Below are positions 40,643 to 52,678 of a DNA stretch of 64,000 nt, one piece after another. The notes under the pieces were generated by a model that saw only the letters and a list, made by a program, of their open reading frames with translations, ran no database searches and was not told the DNA's origin. Within the stretch, counting starts at the first letter, position 1. The number at the start of each line of letters is the position of its first letter. Both the position numbers and the translations under genes were made by a program. Source of the DNA: Stenotrophomonas sp. MMGLT7 (GTDB lineage Bacteria; Pseudomonadota; Gammaproteobacteria; Xanthomonadales; Xanthomonadaceae); NCBI RefSeq assembly GCF_021168555.1, contig NZ_JAJOZS010000011.1:56928-120927 (forward strand). Direction: 5' to 3'.

Positions 40643-41464
40643 CTAGAACATTTCGCGCTGCAGCCCCAGCGTCGCCAGCACCTTGCTGGAAATCTCCTCG
40701 ATCGAGGTGTGGGTGGTGCTCAGCGTCGGGATCCGCTCCATCCGGAACATCGTCTCGGCGGCGGCCACCTCGCGGCGGCAGGTTTCCAGGTTGGCATAGC
40801 GCGAGTTGGGCCGGCGCTCCTCGCGGATCTGGTGCAGCCGCTCCGGATCGATGGTCAGGCCGAACAGCTTGTTGCGATAGGGCCGCAGCCGCGCCGGCAG
40901 GCGGTCGGTCTCCAGGTCCTCGTCGGTCAGCGGATAGTTGGCCGCCTTCACCCCGTAATGCAGCGCCAGGTAGATGCAGGTCGGGGTCTTGCCGGCACGC
41001 GACACCGCCACCAGCACCACGTCGGCCTCGTCGTAGGTCAGCGCGATGCCGTCGTCGTGGGTCAGCGCGAAGTTCATGGCGTTGATGCGGCGGTGGTAGG
41101 TATCGAAGTCGACGATGCCGTGCGCCTGCCCCACCCGCGAGTGCCGGGGCGCGTTGAGTTCGCGCTCCAGCGGCTCCATGAACGGCGCGAACACGTCCAG
41201 CATCAGCGCCCCGCTCTCGGCCAGGATGATGCTCAGTTCCGGGTTCACGCAGGAATTGACCACGATCGGCCGCACCTGGTAGCGCTCGCCGGCGGCGCGG
41301 ATGCGCTGGGTGGCCTGGCGGGCCTTTTCGGCGTCGTCGATGAACGAAAGCCTATCGGTGACGAAGCTGACGCCGTTGAACTGGGTCAGCAGGCTGTGGC
41401 CAATGGTTTCAGCGGTGATACCGGTTCCATCGGACACATAGAACACCGGCCGGATCGTCGACAT
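40643..41464 (-). CDS. ppsR: PEP synthase regulatory kinase/pyrophosphorylase
   Basis: 273 residues, DUF299 family. It inactivates and reactivates PEP synthase by ADP-dependent phosphorylation and phosphate-dependent dephosphorylation of a Thr next to the catalytic His. Visible: [19 protein letters not shown] at the N-terminus, the nucleotide-binding loop [31 protein letters not shown] and [18 protein letters not shown]. It is divergent from its expected target ppsA with a 142-bp shared spacer. Confidence 0.95.
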   Translation of the reverse strand: MSTIRPVFYVSDGTGITAETIGHSLLTQFNGVSFVTDRLSFIDDAEKARQATQRIRAAGERYQVRPIVVNSCVNPELSIILAESGALMLDVFAPFMEPLERELNAPRHSRVGQAHGIVDFDTYHRRINAMNFALTHDDGIALTYDEADVVLVAVSRAGKTPTCIYLALHYGVKAANYPLTDEDLETDRLPARLRPYRNKLFGLTIDPERLHQIREERRPNSRYANLETCRREVAAAETMFRMERIPTLSTTHTSIEEISSKVLATLGLQREMF

Positions 41465-41606
41465 TGTGCTGTTTCTCCTTGCTCGTTCCCGAAGGCGCGG
41501 CACGACAAGCTTGTGCAGGCCTTGGGGTGCGCTGCATCATAGTGGCCTATTCCTACGGACGCGGCCACTCAGCCCGCCTCGGGCGATGGCCAATGGAGCA
41601 TCGCGC

Positions 41607-43984
<2,378 letters not shown>

Positions 43985-43985
<1 letters not shown>

Positions 43986-44884
43986 TGGCGACGCCGGCAA
44001 CCACCACCGCGGCGGCCCCGGTGATCCCCACCGATCTGAGCAAGATCGACTGGATCCAGCTGGCGCAGGACTGGGGCGCGGCGCTGGCCATCGTGCTGAT
44101 CGGCATGTGGCTGGCCAAGCGCGTTAGCAACGGCCTGCGCCGGGTCAACCAGCGCGCGAAGATGGACGGGACCCTGGCCGGGTTCCTGTCCAACGTGGTC
44201 TACGCGGTGCTGCTGGTGGTGGTGTTCGTCGCCGCGCTGGAGAAGATCGGCGTGCCGATGACCTCGGCGCTGGCGGTGCTCGGCACCGCCGGCCTGGCCA
44301 TCGGCCTGTCGCTGAAGGACTCGCTGTCCAACATCGCCTCGGGGGTGATGCTGATCGTGCTGCGTCCGTTCCGCGACGGCGACTACGTGCAGGTGGCCGG
44401 CCAGGAAGGCACGGTCGAGGAGATCCGCATCTTCCAGACCCGCCTGCGCACGGCCGACAACCGCCTGATCGTGCTGCCCAACAGTTCGATCACCACCGCG
44501 CCGATCATCAACATCACCGCACGGCCGCAGCGGCGCATCGACGTCTCGGTCACGCTGGGACTGGGCGACGACCTGGGCCGGGCGCGCGAGCTGCTGCTGG
44601 AAGCGGCGGCGTCAGTGCCGCTGGTGCTGAAGGACCCGGCGCCACTGGTGCAGGTGGGCAATCTCGGCGAGGCCAACATCCGCCTGGACTTGTTCGTGTG
44701 GAGTTCGACGGCCGACTACGGCAACGCCCGCAGTGCGCTTCTGGAAGGCGTGCGCAGCCGCCTCACCGCCGCCGGCATCGCCACTCCGGTGGCCAGCCTG
44801 CAGGTCCACCTGCAGAACGCGGCCAACAAGCCGCTGGCGCTGGACGTGCAGCGCCCCGCACAGAACGACGCCGGCCAGGGCTGA
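43985..44884 (+). CDS. Small-conductance mechanosensitive channel (MscS family)
   Basis: 299 residues. Three membrane spans end in the pore helix ALAVLGTAGLAIGLSLKDSL with the Gly/Ala packing pattern of MscS TM3, and SNIASGVMLIVLRPFRDGDY then begins the beta domain; TRLRTADNRLIVLPNSSITT follows, and the cytoplasmic alpha/beta end has LGEANIRLDLFVWSSTAD. It opens under membrane tension in hypo-osmotic shock. Its start overlaps the ppsA stop (TGATG), so the two are probably one transcript, ended by a strong hairpin. Confidence 0.93.
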
Positions 44885-44971
44885 TCCGGCCTCGAGGCCC
44901 TGCCGCCTCGAAGCCGAAGGCCGCCCCCTCGGCTGCACTGTTGCGGGGGCCTCGAAGAGGCTCCACTACTG

Positions 44972-45006
44972 ACGAAAAGGCCGGCTCCTGGAGCCGGCCT
45001 TTTCGT
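44972..45006 (+). terminator. Rho-independent terminator after ppsA-mscS
   Basis: ACGAAAAGGCCGGCTCC pairs with GGAGCCGGCC followed by TTTTCGT, giving a long GC-rich stem with a U-tract on both strands, so it can end transcripts from either side. Confidence 0.85.
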
Positions 45007-45071
45007 TCGTGCCCAGGCGGATATCCGCTGCGCGTCACGGCTGCACTGTACTTATCCGGCCACGCCTGCTG

Positions 45072-45143
45072 CCGTAGGAGCGACTTCAGTCGCGATCGGG
45101 CTTTCCCGGGAAAGCCCGATCGCGACTGAAGTCGCTCCTACGG
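45072..45143. repeat. GTAG-type REP pair, copy 5, a perfect 72-bp palindrome
   Basis: The two 36-nt halves are exact reverse complements, centred on CCCGGG, with outer arms CCGTAGGAGCGACTTCAGTC. It is the least decayed of the five copies and has no unpaired loop. It lies in the 320-bp stretch between the mscS terminator and the convergent orn gene; the rest of that stretch has no visible gene. Confidence 0.95.
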
Positions 45144-45326
45144 AGTCACGCGACAAAGCGCACGGTGGACGGCTGCGCCAGCACGTGGCCCCGGCAAGGC
45201 CTATGGCGCGCCCGGGATTGCAGTCACGTGCCGACGATCCGCGTCCCGGGGGTGTTGCGCCCACCCGGGCGACGCTGCCCGGCCACGGGAAGCCGCCGGG
45301 CAGGATCGATCGGCGCGGAAGACGGC

Positions 45327-45884
45327 TCAGCCCGCCAGCGCCGCCATGTGCTTGCGGTAGTGGCGCAGCTCGTCGATCGAGTCGTGCACGTCGCTGAGCG
45401 CGGTGTGCGAGGACTGCTTGGCGACCCCGGCGGCGATCTCCGGCGCCCAGCGCCTGGCCAGTTCCTTGAGCGTGCTGACGTCGAGGTTGCGGTAGTGGAA
45501 ATAGCGCTCCAGCCGCGGCATCAGCCGGTGCATGAAGCGGCGGTCCTGGCAGATCGAGTTGCCGCACATCGGCGATACGCCAGCCTTCACCCACTGCGCC
45601 AGGAACGCGACGGTCTGCGCCTCGGCCTGCTCGATGCTCACCTGGCTGTCCAGCACCCGCTGCCACAGGCCCGAGCGGCGGTGCTGGTTGCGGTTCCACT
45701 CGTCCATCGCCTCCAGCGCTTGCAATGGATGCGAGATGGCGAACTCGGGGCCTTCGGCCAGCACGTTGAGCTGGGCATCGGTGACGACGGTTGCGATCTC
45801 GATGATCGAATCGCGATCGGTGTCCAGGCCGGTCATTTCCAGATCGATCCAGATCAGCCGGTCGTTGCCTGCTTGGTTTTCCAC
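45327..45884 (-). CDS. orn: Oligoribonuclease
   Basis: 185 residues, DEDDh 3'-5' exonuclease. It degrades 2-5-nt RNAs, including pGpG. Exo I is [17 protein letters not shown], Exo II is [22 protein letters not shown] with the ensuing helix, and Exo III is [18 protein letters not shown]. Length and order match E. coli Orn. The best start is GTG 45884 (product [13 protein letters not shown]); an ATG at 45923 would add 13 unconserved residues. Confidence 0.95.
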   Translation of the reverse strand: MENQAGNDRLIWIDLEMTGLDTDRDSIIEIATVVTDAQLNVLAEGPEFAISHPLQALEAMDEWNRNQHRRSGLWQRVLDSQVSIEQAEAQTVAFLAQWVKAGVSPMCGNSICQDRRFMHRLMPRLERYFHYRNLDVSTLKELARRWAPEIAAGVAKQSSHTALSDVHDSIDELRHYRKHMAALAG

Positions 45885-46241
45885 GCTTGCTTGCCTTGTT
45901 TCCGGGGCTGCGCACGGCAGCATTGATGACGGCGAATGATAGCCCAGCCCACCCGCCACCACAGGATCGCGGCGCACCGCCAGGCGCGTGGGCGGCAGAA
46001 ACACTCCGGGCAAACGTGTTCCACCACGGTGGAACCGGTAAAGCGCATCACCGCGGCGAAGCCATCGAAGTTCCCTGCCGATGTCGCGCCAAGACTTGGA
46101 TGTCGCTTCTGCGCGCGGCCATCGGCTTGCAGCGCAAGGCGCCGGCCGCCCGCCGAGTCTGGCCTTCCTGGCAATGTCCGCAACGCGGCGCTACGAGTCG
46201 GAGGCACGTGCCGGGCCGGCACCTGGGCCTTGACGCGACAC
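45885..46241. other. Intergenic gap, no convincing gene
   Basis: About 355 bp between orn and tadA. A minus-strand frame contains [20 protein letters not shown], with a CPEC pair, but it has no good start or ribosome site and I do not call it. An imperfect palindrome TTCCACCACGGTGGAA lies near 46020. Confidence 0.4.
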
Positions 46242-46757
46242 TCAGGGTCCGGCGATCGGCGGCCGTCCGCGCTTGGCGCGGAAATAGTTGCTCAGGCGCG
46301 TACTGGCCTCCGTCGCCAGCACGCCCGCCGTCACCTGCACGCGGTGGTTGTGGCGCGGATCGCCCAGCAAGTCGAACACGCTGCCGCAGGCGCCGGTCTT
46401 GGGATCGCCGGCGGCATAGACCAGCCGCGCCAGCCGCGCGTGCACGATCGCCATGGCGCACATCGCGCACGGTTCCAGGGTGACGTACAGCGTGCAGCCG
46501 ACCAGGCGATGGTTGCCCAGCGCCCTGCCCGCCTCGCGCATCGCCACGATCTCGGCATGCGCGCTCGGATCGTGGCTGGCGATGTTGAGGTTCCAGCCCT
46601 CGCCCAGCAATCGGCCTTCCGGCCCGACCACCAATGCGCCCACCGGGATCTCGTCGAACTCGTGCTGCGCGCGGTCGGCCAGCGCCAGCGCCTGCCGCAT
46701 CCAGCGCTCGTCGGTGTCGGTGTCGGACGGGTCCAGGCTGGACTGCTGCGCGCTCAA
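46242..46757 (-). CDS. tadA: tRNA-specific adenosine deaminase
   Basis: 171 residues; converts A34 to inosine in tRNA-Arg. The deaminase core is [12 protein letters not shown] (HAE) and [16 protein letters not shown] (PCXXC), supplying zinc ligands and the proton shuttle Glu. [20 protein letters not shown] starts the conserved protein. TTG 46757 overlaps the mntR stop (TTGA) and includes the conserved ERWM; the Met codon at 46700 would cut into that block. Confidence 0.92.
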   Translation of the reverse strand: MSAQQSSLDPSDTDTDERWMRQALALADRAQHEFDEIPVGALVVGPEGRLLGEGWNLNIASHDPSAHAEIVAMREAGRALGNHRLVGCTLYVTLEPCAMCAMAIVHARLARLVYAAGDPKTGACGSVFDLLGDPRHNHRVQVTAGVLATEASTRLSNYFRAKRGRPPIAGP

Positions 46758-47212
46758 CGCTCCTGCGTCCTTGCCACGAACTCGGCGAAGGCGGCCAGGG
46801 TGGCATCGCTGACATGGTGCTCGATGCCCTCCGCGTCGCGGCGCGCGGTGTCCGCGTCCACTCCCAGCGCCAGCAGGAACTGCTCCACCAGGCGATGGCG
46901 CTGACGGCAGGCCTCGGCCAGCGCCTCGCCCTCCTCGGTCAGGAACACGCCGCGGTACGGGCGCTGCACCACCCACCCGCCCTGCGCCAGGCGCTTGAGC
47001 ATCTTCGCCACCGTCGGCTGGGCCACGCCCAGGCGCGCGGCAATGTCCACCTGGCGAGCCTCGCCGCCATCGGCCAGCAGGTCGGAAATCAGTTCGACGT
47101 AGTCCTCCACCAGTTCCAGCCGGTGCGCCTCGCGCACCTGGCGGAAGCCCTCGACGTGGAGCTGCGCGTCCAACAGGCCCGGAATCTGTGTGTTTTCTTC
47201 TTTGCCCACCAT
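46754..47212 (-). CDS. mntR: Manganese-responsive DtxR-family repressor
   Basis: 152 residues. The winged helix is [20 protein letters not shown] with the recognition helix AQPTVAKML; the metal/dimerisation domain has [16 protein letters not shown] and [18 protein letters not shown]. MntR senses Mn(II) and represses importers. ATG 47212 is preferred for its GAGGAG ribosome site; ATG 47287 is in frame. It is divergent from mntH with an operator-like palindrome between. Confidence 0.93.
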   Translation of the reverse strand: MVGKEENTQIPGLLDAQLHVEGFRQVREAHRLELVEDYVELISDLLADGGEARQVDIAARLGVAQPTVAKMLKRLAQGGWVVQRPYRGVFLTEEGEALAEACRQRHRLVEQFLLALGVDADTARRDAEGIEHHVSDATLAAFAEFVARTQER

Positions 47213-47295
47213 CGCGCTCCTCACTGCATGCGCGAATGATCGTTCATCGGGCCGATGCAGGTCCATTCGGGCGCTTTGATTGCTCATGCTTTCTC

Positions 47296-47313
47296 TAATA
47301 GCCATTGCTATAT
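47296..47313. promoter_or_regulatory. MntR box between mntR and mntH
   Basis: ATAGCCATTGCTAT (47298-47311) has perfect ATAGC/GCTAT arms and closely resembles the E. coli MntR box core ATAGCAAAGGCTAT when read on the minus strand. It lies 32 bp before the mntH start and 85 bp before the mntR start, placed to control both genes. Confidence 0.82.
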
Positions 47314-47342
47314 ACTGACCGGATCATCCGGACGCATTGGAA

Positions 47343-48686
47343 ATGCCAGAAACCTCGCCACCCGCCCCCGGCCGCACGACGCCCGGCGACAGCCACCGCA
47401 GCCTGGGCGAGATGAACGCCAGCGTCGCCGTACCGGCCGCCGGCGGCCCCTGGTGGCGCAAGCTGCTGGCCTTCGTCGGCCCTGGCTACATGGTGTCGGT
47501 GGGCTACATGGACCCGGGCAACTGGGCCACCGACCTGGCCGGCGGTTCGCAGTTCGGCTACTTGCTGCTGTCGGTGATCCTGCTGTCGAACCTGATGGCG
47601 GTGGTGCTGCAGTCCTTGGCCGCGCGCCTGGGCATCGCCACCGGAATGGACCTGGCCCAGGCCTGCCGCGAGCGCTATGGCAAGCGCACCAACATCGTGC
47701 TTTGGCTGCTGTGCGAATCGGCGATCGTGGCCTGCGACCTGGCCGAGGTGATCGGCACCGCGATCGCGCTGAAGCTGCTGTTCGGCATCCCCCTGCTCAC
47801 CGGCGCGATCATCACCATGGTCGACGTGCTGCTGGTGCTGTACCTGATGAACCGTGGCTTCCGCCGGCTGGAGGCGTTCGTCATCGCGCTGCTGACGGTG
47901 ATCTTCCTGTGCTTCGCGATCCAGATCGCGATGGCCTCGCCGGTGCTGGGCGACGTGCTGGCCGGCTTCATCCCGCGCGCCGAGATCGTCACCCACCCGC
48001 AGGCGCTGTACCTGGCGATCGGCATCGTCGGTGCCACGGTGATGCCGCACAACCTGTACCTGCACTCATCGATCGTGCAGACGCGCGCCTATCCGCGCAC
48101 CGACGCCGGCCGCCGCTCGGCGCTGCGCTGGGCGGTCACCGACAGCACCATCGCGCTGAGCCTGGCGCTGTTCGTCAACGCGGCCATCCTGATCCTGGCG
48201 GCCTCGGTGTTCCACCTGCACGGGCGCACCGACGTGGCCGAGATCGAGCAGGCCTACGAACTGCTGGCGCCGATGCTGGGCGCGGGCATCGCCTCGACCC
48301 TGTTCGCGGTGGCGCTGCTGGCCTCGGGCGTCAATTCCACCGTCACCGCGACGCTGGCCGGGCAGATCGTGATGGAGGGCTTCCTGCACCTGCGCATCCC
48401 GCCGTGGCTGCGGCGCCTGATCACCCGCGGGCTGGCGATCGTGCCGGTGGTGGTGGTGACGGCGATCTACGGCGAGTCCGGCACGGCGCGGCTGCTGGTG
48501 TTCAGCCAGGTACTGCTGTCGATGCAGTTGCCGTTCGCGGTGATCCCGCTGGTGCACTTCGTCGCCGACAGGAAGCGCATGGGCGCGCTGGCGACGCCGC
48601 GCTGGCTGCTGGCGCTGGCCTGGATCATCGCCGCCGTCATCGTGGTGCTGAACATCAAGCTGCTGATCGACACGATCCGCATGTAG
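47343..48686 (+). CDS. mntH: Nramp-type manganese/divalent metal transporter
   Basis: 447 residues with about 11 membrane spans. TM1 contains the metal-binding [14 protein letters not shown] (DPGN), and TM6 contains [20 protein letters not shown] (MPHNLY), both hallmarks of Nramp. It imports Mn(II) with protons. An N-terminal tail of about 35 residues precedes the core. Control by the divergent mntR is very likely. ATG 47343 is chosen; TTG 47337 is possible. Confidence 0.95.
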   Translation: MPETSPPAPGRTTPGDSHRSLGEMNASVAVPAAGGPWWRKLLAFVGPGYMVSVGYMDPGNWATDLAGGSQFGYLLLSVILLSNLMAVVLQSLAARLGIATGMDLAQACRERYGKRTNIVLWLLCESAIVACDLAEVIGTAIALKLLFGIPLLTGAIITMVDVLLVLYLMNRGFRRLEAFVIALLTVIFLCFAIQIAMASPVLGDVLAGFIPRAEIVTHPQALYLAIGIVGATVMPHNLYLHSSIVQTRAYPRTDAGRRSALRWAVTDSTIALSLALFVNAAILILAASVFHLHGRTDVAEIEQAYELLAPMLGAGIASTLFAVALLASGVNSTVTATLAGQIVMEGFLHLRIPPWLRRLITRGLAIVPVVVVTAIYGESGTARLLVFSQVLLSMQLPFAVIPLVHFVADRKRMGALATPRWLLALAWIIAAVIVVLNIKLLIDTIRM

Positions 48687-48779
48687 CGCCCGTGGCCCCC
48701 GGCAAATGCATCGCCGCTGGGGGGACGGCCGCGCCGCGCCAGGCTCCCGGATGCGCTGCGCCTGCCCGGGCTGCGCAGG

Positions 48780-49658
48780 CTATCCGCGCCGGTGCTCGGA
48801 GGCCAGTTGCAGCCATGCCTGCGCGGCCCGGGAGAGGAAGCTGCCGCGGCGCCAGATCAGTGCCATGTGCCAGACCAGGTCGTGTTCGTCCAGCAACGCC
48901 ATCGGCAGGCCGTGCACGTGCCGCTGCGCGATCATCCGCGGCAGCACCGCCACGCCGATCCCGGCGGCCACCAGCGCGGCGATGAAGGAGATCTGGCCGC
49001 TGCGGGCGGCCTCGCGCGGGGTGAAGCCATGGCGCTGGCAGGCGGCGACGATGCGCCGGTTCAGTGCGAACCCCTTCTCGAACAGGATGAAGGCGCTGTC
49101 CTTCAGGGCATCGAGGCCGACGCTGTCGCGGCCCGCGAGCGGATGCCCCGGCGGCATCACCACCACCATCGGCTCGCGCCGCACCGATTGCCACTCGAAT
49201 TCGTCGTCCGCCGGCAGCAGGCTGCCGGCCAGCTCGACGTCGCCGCTGCGCAGGCTGTCCTCCAGCGCCTGGCTGCCGAGTTCCAGCAAGCGCAGCTGCA
49301 CGCCCGGGTAGCGTTCGCGATAGGCGGCAAACAACGGTGCGAACAGGATGTCGCTGCCGAGCAGCGGCAGGCCCACGTGCAGTTCGCCGCGGCGCAGGCC
49401 GCGCAGGTCGTCCAGCTCGGCTTCCAGGCTGTCGCGCTCGGCCAGCAGGGTGAGCGCGCGCCGGTAGACGATCTCGCCGGCCTGGGTGAGGCGTACGCCC
49501 TGCCGCGAGCGCTCCAGCAACGGCAGGCCGACCTCGTCCTCGAGCAGCTTCACGGTCTTGCTGACGGTCGGCTGGGTCGCGTTGAGGCTTTCGGCCGCCG
49601 CGGAGAAACCGCCGCGGCGCACCACCTCGACCAGAGCCTTCAGCTGCCGGATATCCAT
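48780..49658 (-). CDS. LysR-family transcriptional regulator, probable cidAB regulator
   Basis: 292 residues. The N-terminal winged helix-turn-helix MDIRQLKALVEVVRRGGFSA, LNATQPTVSKTVKLLEDEVG is standard, followed by a periplasmic-binding-like effector domain (LRRGELHVGLPLLGSDILFA). It lies divergent from cidA/cidB with only 71 bp between, the usual place for a LysR activator such as CidR; the ligand is unknown. Confidence 0.92.
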   Translation of the reverse strand: MDIRQLKALVEVVRRGGFSAAAESLNATQPTVSKTVKLLEDEVGLPLLERSRQGVRLTQAGEIVYRRALTLLAERDSLEAELDDLRGLRRGELHVGLPLLGSDILFAPLFAAYRERYPGVQLRLLELGSQALEDSLRSGDVELAGSLLPADDEFEWQSVRREPMVVVMPPGHPLAGRDSVGLDALKDSAFILFEKGFALNRRIVAACQRHGFTPREAARSGQISFIAALVAAGIGVAVLPRMIAQRHVHGLPMALLDEHDLVWHMALIWRRGSFLSRAAQAWLQLASEHRRG

Positions 49659-49675
49659 TCCCTTATCGAATCCTG

Positions 49676-49716
49676 TGAATTCAAAGAATTCATTTTACTA
49701 ATACGACAGAGTGTCG
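49676..49716. promoter_or_regulatory. Candidate LysR-type operator region of cidAB
   Basis: TGAATTC-AAA-GAATTCA (49676-49692) is a perfect palindrome containing ATTC-N3-GAAT, close to T-N11-A LysR sites, and CGACA-GAG-TGTCG (49704-49716) is a second perfect palindrome nearer cidA. Both lie in the 71-bp divergent spacer. Confidence 0.55.
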
Positions 49717-49729
49717 CATATAGTCGTTC

Positions 49730-50152
49730 ATGAATATTCCCGATCGTTCCGTGCTGCGGCCGATGATGCCGCTCGCGCGCAGGCGGCTGCGTGGCAGCCG
49801 TATCGCCCAGATTGTCCTGATCGTCGCCGTATGGGCCGCAGCCGAATGGCTGGTGCGCCGATTCGACCTCCCCATCCCCTCCGGCATCCTCGGCATGGCG
49901 CTGCTGCTGGTGTTGCTGCTGCGCAACTGGCTTTCGCCGCGTGCGCTGACGCGCGGCGCCGACTGGCTGCTGGCCGAGATGCTGCTGTTCTTCGTCCCCG
50001 CGGCGATGATCCTGCTCGACAACCGGCAGATGCTCGGCTGGCTCGGGATCAAGCTGGTGGCGGTGGTGCTGGCCGGCACCGTGCTGGTGATGGCCAGCAC
50101 CGCGCTGACGGTGGACCTGTGCTATCGCTGGAGCCGCAGCGATGACAACTGA
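49730..50152 (+). CDS. cidA: CidA/LrgA-family holin-like protein
   Basis: 140 residues, four predicted membrane spans. The signature FDLPIPSGILGMALLLVLLL and GADWLLAEMLLFFVPAAM are as in CidA/LrgA. These proteins modulate murein hydrolase release or carry organic acids, depending on the system. The product cannot be assigned to Cid or Lrg by sequence alone. It overlaps cidB by 11 nt. Confidence 0.93.
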   Translation: MNIPDRSVLRPMMPLARRRLRGSRIAQIVLIVAVWAAAEWLVRRFDLPIPSGILGMALLLVLLLRNWLSPRALTRGADWLLAEMLLFFVPAAMILLDNRQMLGWLGIKLVAVVLAGTVLVMASTALTVDLCYRWSRSDDN

Positions 50153-50855
50153 GTTCTTCCCGCGCTTCGTCCAGGGCCTGGGCTGGCCGGTGTTCTGGGC
50201 CCTGGCGACCATCGCCATCTACTACCTCGCCAAGGCGTTGTACCGGCGCTGCCACAACGCCTGGACTTCGCCGCTGATCTTCTCGCCGCTGGTGCTGCTG
50301 GCGCTGGCGCTGCTGCTGCATGCCAACTACCACGACTACATGCGCGGCACGCACTGGCTGATGGCCATGCTGGGGCCGGTCACGGTCGCCTTCGCCATTC
50401 CCATCCACCAGCAGCGCGAGCTGATCCGCCGCAACTGGAAGGTCCTGGGCGCGGGCGTCGCCGTCGGCAGCACGGTGGCCATCCTCAGTGCCTGGTACCT
50501 CTCCACCCTGCTGCACCTCTCCAGCGACCTGCGGCTGAGCCTGACCCCGCGCTCGATCACCACCCCGCTGGCGATGGAGGTCTCCGACCAGGTCGGCGGC
50601 GTGGCCGAGCTGACCGCGGTGTTCGTGATCCTGACCGGCATCTGCGGATCGCTGGTCGGGCAGATCGTGCTGCGCTACCTGCCGGTGCGCAGTTCGATGG
50701 CGCGCGGCGCGCTGCTGGGCATGGGCGCGCACGGCATGGGCGTGGCCAAGGCCCGCGAGATCGGCAGCGAGGAAGGCGCCATCGCCGGCCTGGTGATGGT
50801 GATGGCCGGCCTGCTCAACGTGCTGCTGGCACCGCTGCTGATCCGCCTGCTGTGA
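50142..50855 (+). CDS. cidB: CidB/LrgB-family membrane protein
   Basis: 237 residues with several membrane spans. The conserved segments NAWTSPLIFSPLVLLALAL, AMLGPVTVAFAIPIHQQREL and SITTPLAMEVSDQVGG, with RGALLGMGAHGMGVAKAREI, define the family. It pairs with the upstream holin-like CidA. The genes overlap, so they are co-translated under the divergent LysR regulator. Confidence 0.94.
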   Translation: MTTEFFPRFVQGLGWPVFWALATIAIYYLAKALYRRCHNAWTSPLIFSPLVLLALALLLHANYHDYMRGTHWLMAMLGPVTVAFAIPIHQQRELIRRNWKVLGAGVAVGSTVAILSAWYLSTLLHLSSDLRLSLTPRSITTPLAMEVSDQVGGVAELTAVFVILTGICGSLVGQIVLRYLPVRSSMARGALLGMGAHGMGVAKAREIGSEEGAIAGLVMVMAGLLNVLLAPLLIRLL

Positions 50856-51067
50856 GAGCCATGCTTTTCGAGGTTCTCCAGGCACCGAGGGTTGCAGTCC
50901 CGTGCGTAGGGCGGGCCTGGGGCTGCCCTACGTCTGCGCGACAGGGATCTCCTGCCCCGCGAAGGCGGACCCGGCCACGACGGCGGACGGAAGCCTCGGT
51001 TGCCGTTTGCTGATTTCTTCCGATGGCAGGTGCCGCCTCTGGCGGGACTTGCGATCCACTGCCGGCC

Positions 51068-52051
51068 TCACTTGCAGGCTTCCAGCTTCGATTGCGCGTA
51101 CCACACCGCCCGGCGCGCGAGGTCGTAGGCGCTGTCGGCCTGGCGCGGCAGCAGGTTGGCCGCGCGGATCGGGTCGGCGCCGTTGGCCATCGCGTACTCG
51201 ACGCTCTCCAGCGCGCGAAGATGCGCCAGCGCCGGCACCAGCAGGGTGCGGATCCGCTCGCCGCCGCAGCGCGCGTAGCGGCTTTCCGTCTCCGCCAGCG
51301 ACTGGCGGATGCGGCCACTGGCGCCGCCCTTGAGATCGGGCGCCTTCTCGAAGGCGATCGGCGCGGCCTTGTAGGCATCGCCGGTGGCTTCGCTGCCGAG
51401 TTCGGCCGAGCTTTCGTGCAGCGCCGGGTTGAAGCGGACGTCGGGAGGTGGCCTGGCCACGGCCGGCGCTGCGCCCGACTTCGGCCGGAGTTTCTTCATC
51501 GCATCGGTCAGCGCCTGGTCGGCCACCTGCATCAGGTTGCCGTCGCTGGCCCAGTCCTTGTCGAAACGCGTCTGCCGGTAGTCGATGGGATTGGGCCGCT
51601 CCATCAGCCGCTTGCCACTATCCGCAGTGCCCTCGCCCGCCGATCCCGGCGGACGCCCGGGCGCCGCGGACGGCAGCGCGGTGTCCTCCTGCGCCATCCG
51701 CACCCGGCCGTCCGCGGTGTAAAGCCGGTTGGTGAGTGCTTCGGCAGGCGTGTCGGCGCGCGTGGCGGTGTCGGCGCGAATGCGCGGCGGCGACTTCGAT
51801 ACGGCGTGGCTCGTGCCGCCCGCTGGAGCGACGTTCGCCGACGGCCTCGGCGACGAGGGCCGCGGCAGCTGCGGCCGCTCCGGTGGCAGGCCGCGCGCAA
51901 GCAGCACCAGCCGCATCCTCGACTCCGTCCGCCCGGGCTGGTGGATCGCCGGCAGCTTCAGCAATACGTGCAGCATCGCCGCCAGGATCAGGCAGGTGGC
52001 GATGCCGGCGACGATATGGGGACGCGCTTGCGCGAAGGTGACTCGATGCAC
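51068..52051 (-). CDS. Membrane-anchored protein of unknown function
   Basis: 327 residues. One N-terminal membrane helix (HIVAGIATCLILAAMLHVLL) is followed by a long disordered stretch rich in Pro, Arg and Ser (residues about 45-140), then a helical domain with YRQTRFDKDWASDGNLMQVA and a C-terminal ALESVEYAMANGADPIRAAN. The topology suggests an inner-membrane anchor with a periplasmic domain. I do not recognise the family. The start is GTG 52051; there is no earlier ATG in frame. The 210 bp up to cidB hold no gene. Confidence 0.7.
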   Translation of the reverse strand: MHRVTFAQARPHIVAGIATCLILAAMLHVLLKLPAIHQPGRTESRMRLVLLARGLPPERPQLPRPSSPRPSANVAPAGGTSHAVSKSPPRIRADTATRADTPAEALTNRLYTADGRVRMAQEDTALPSAAPGRPPGSAGEGTADSGKRLMERPNPIDYRQTRFDKDWASDGNLMQVADQALTDAMKKLRPKSGAAPAVARPPPDVRFNPALHESSAELGSEATGDAYKAAPIAFEKAPDLKGGASGRIRQSLAETESRYARCGGERIRTLLVPALAHLRALESVEYAMANGADPIRAANLLPRQADSAYDLARRAVWYAQSKLEACK

Positions 52052-52287
52052 GGGGACCGGGTTCGGCGGATCGGCGGTGGATCCAGGGGATGGGCCATCA
52101 TCGCCGGCCGCTGTGGAGGGAATATGTTGTCCGGTGTCATCCGGTCCGCGGCGTTCAGTCGGGGTCCGGCTTGGCGTTCCCGCAGCGCCCGCCCTTGCGT
52201 TCGCGGCCTGTACGGACAGGCCTGCGGCAATCGCCGTCGCAAGGCTGGCGCAAACGCAAACGCCCCTGTAGAATGCCGGCCTCCGAT

Positions 52288-52363
<76 letters not shown>

Positions 52364-52370
52364 GATTCAG

Positions 52371-52396
52371 ACGAAGCCCCGTTCGCGGGGCTTCGT
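52371..52396 (+). terminator. Hairpin between tRNA-Gly and tRNA-Cys
   Basis: ACGAAGCCCCG pairs perfectly with CGGGGCTTCGT around a TTCG-like loop. The U-tract is very short, so it is a weak terminator or processing signal, possibly allowing read-through to tRNA-Cys. Confidence 0.6.
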
Positions 52397-52443
52397 TATG
52401 TCGGAGCCGCTTCGGCAGGTTTTCCGATAGACTTGCCCACCAT

Positions 52444-52517
52444 GGCCTGGTGGCAGAGTGGTCATGCAGCGGACTGCAAATCCGCGTACGCCGGTTCAAT
52501 TCCGACCCAGGCCTCCA
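52444..52517 (+). tRNA. tRNA-Cys (anticodon GCA)
   Basis: 74 nt with acceptor GGCCTGG/CCAGGCC, D-arm GGCAGAGTGGTCATGC, anticodon loop CTGCAAA (GCA) in stem GCGGA/TCCGC, T-arm GGTTCAATTCC and an encoded CCA. Confidence 0.96.
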
Positions 52518-52528
52518 AACGATCCAGA

Positions 52529-52563
52529 CAGAAGGCCCGCCAAGTGCGGGCCTTCTGCTTTTT
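52529..52563 (+). terminator. Rho-independent terminator after tRNA-Cys
   Basis: CAGAAGGCCCGC pairs with GCGGGCCTTCTG (12 bp) around CAAGT, followed by CTTTTTC, a strong terminator facing right, toward the convergent MoxR operon end. Confidence 0.88.
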
Positions 52564-52678
52564 CGCGATCCAGGGCCACCTATCGCCCGCCGAAGCGATG
52601 CCGCCGCCAGCGCGCAAGCGCGGTCCTGCCACCTCGATGTAGTGGCATGGACGGCGCTCGTGCGGCCTCGCCGGGCGA

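Noticed and set aside
45885..46241. Small ORF with a CPEC pair on the minus strand.
   Set aside because: No start with a ribosome-binding site, unusual composition and no recognised family; too weak to call.
52371..52396. Strong terminator between tRNA-Gly and tRNA-Cys.
   Set aside because: The stem is perfect but the following U-tract is only two residues, so I list it as weak rather than as an operon end.
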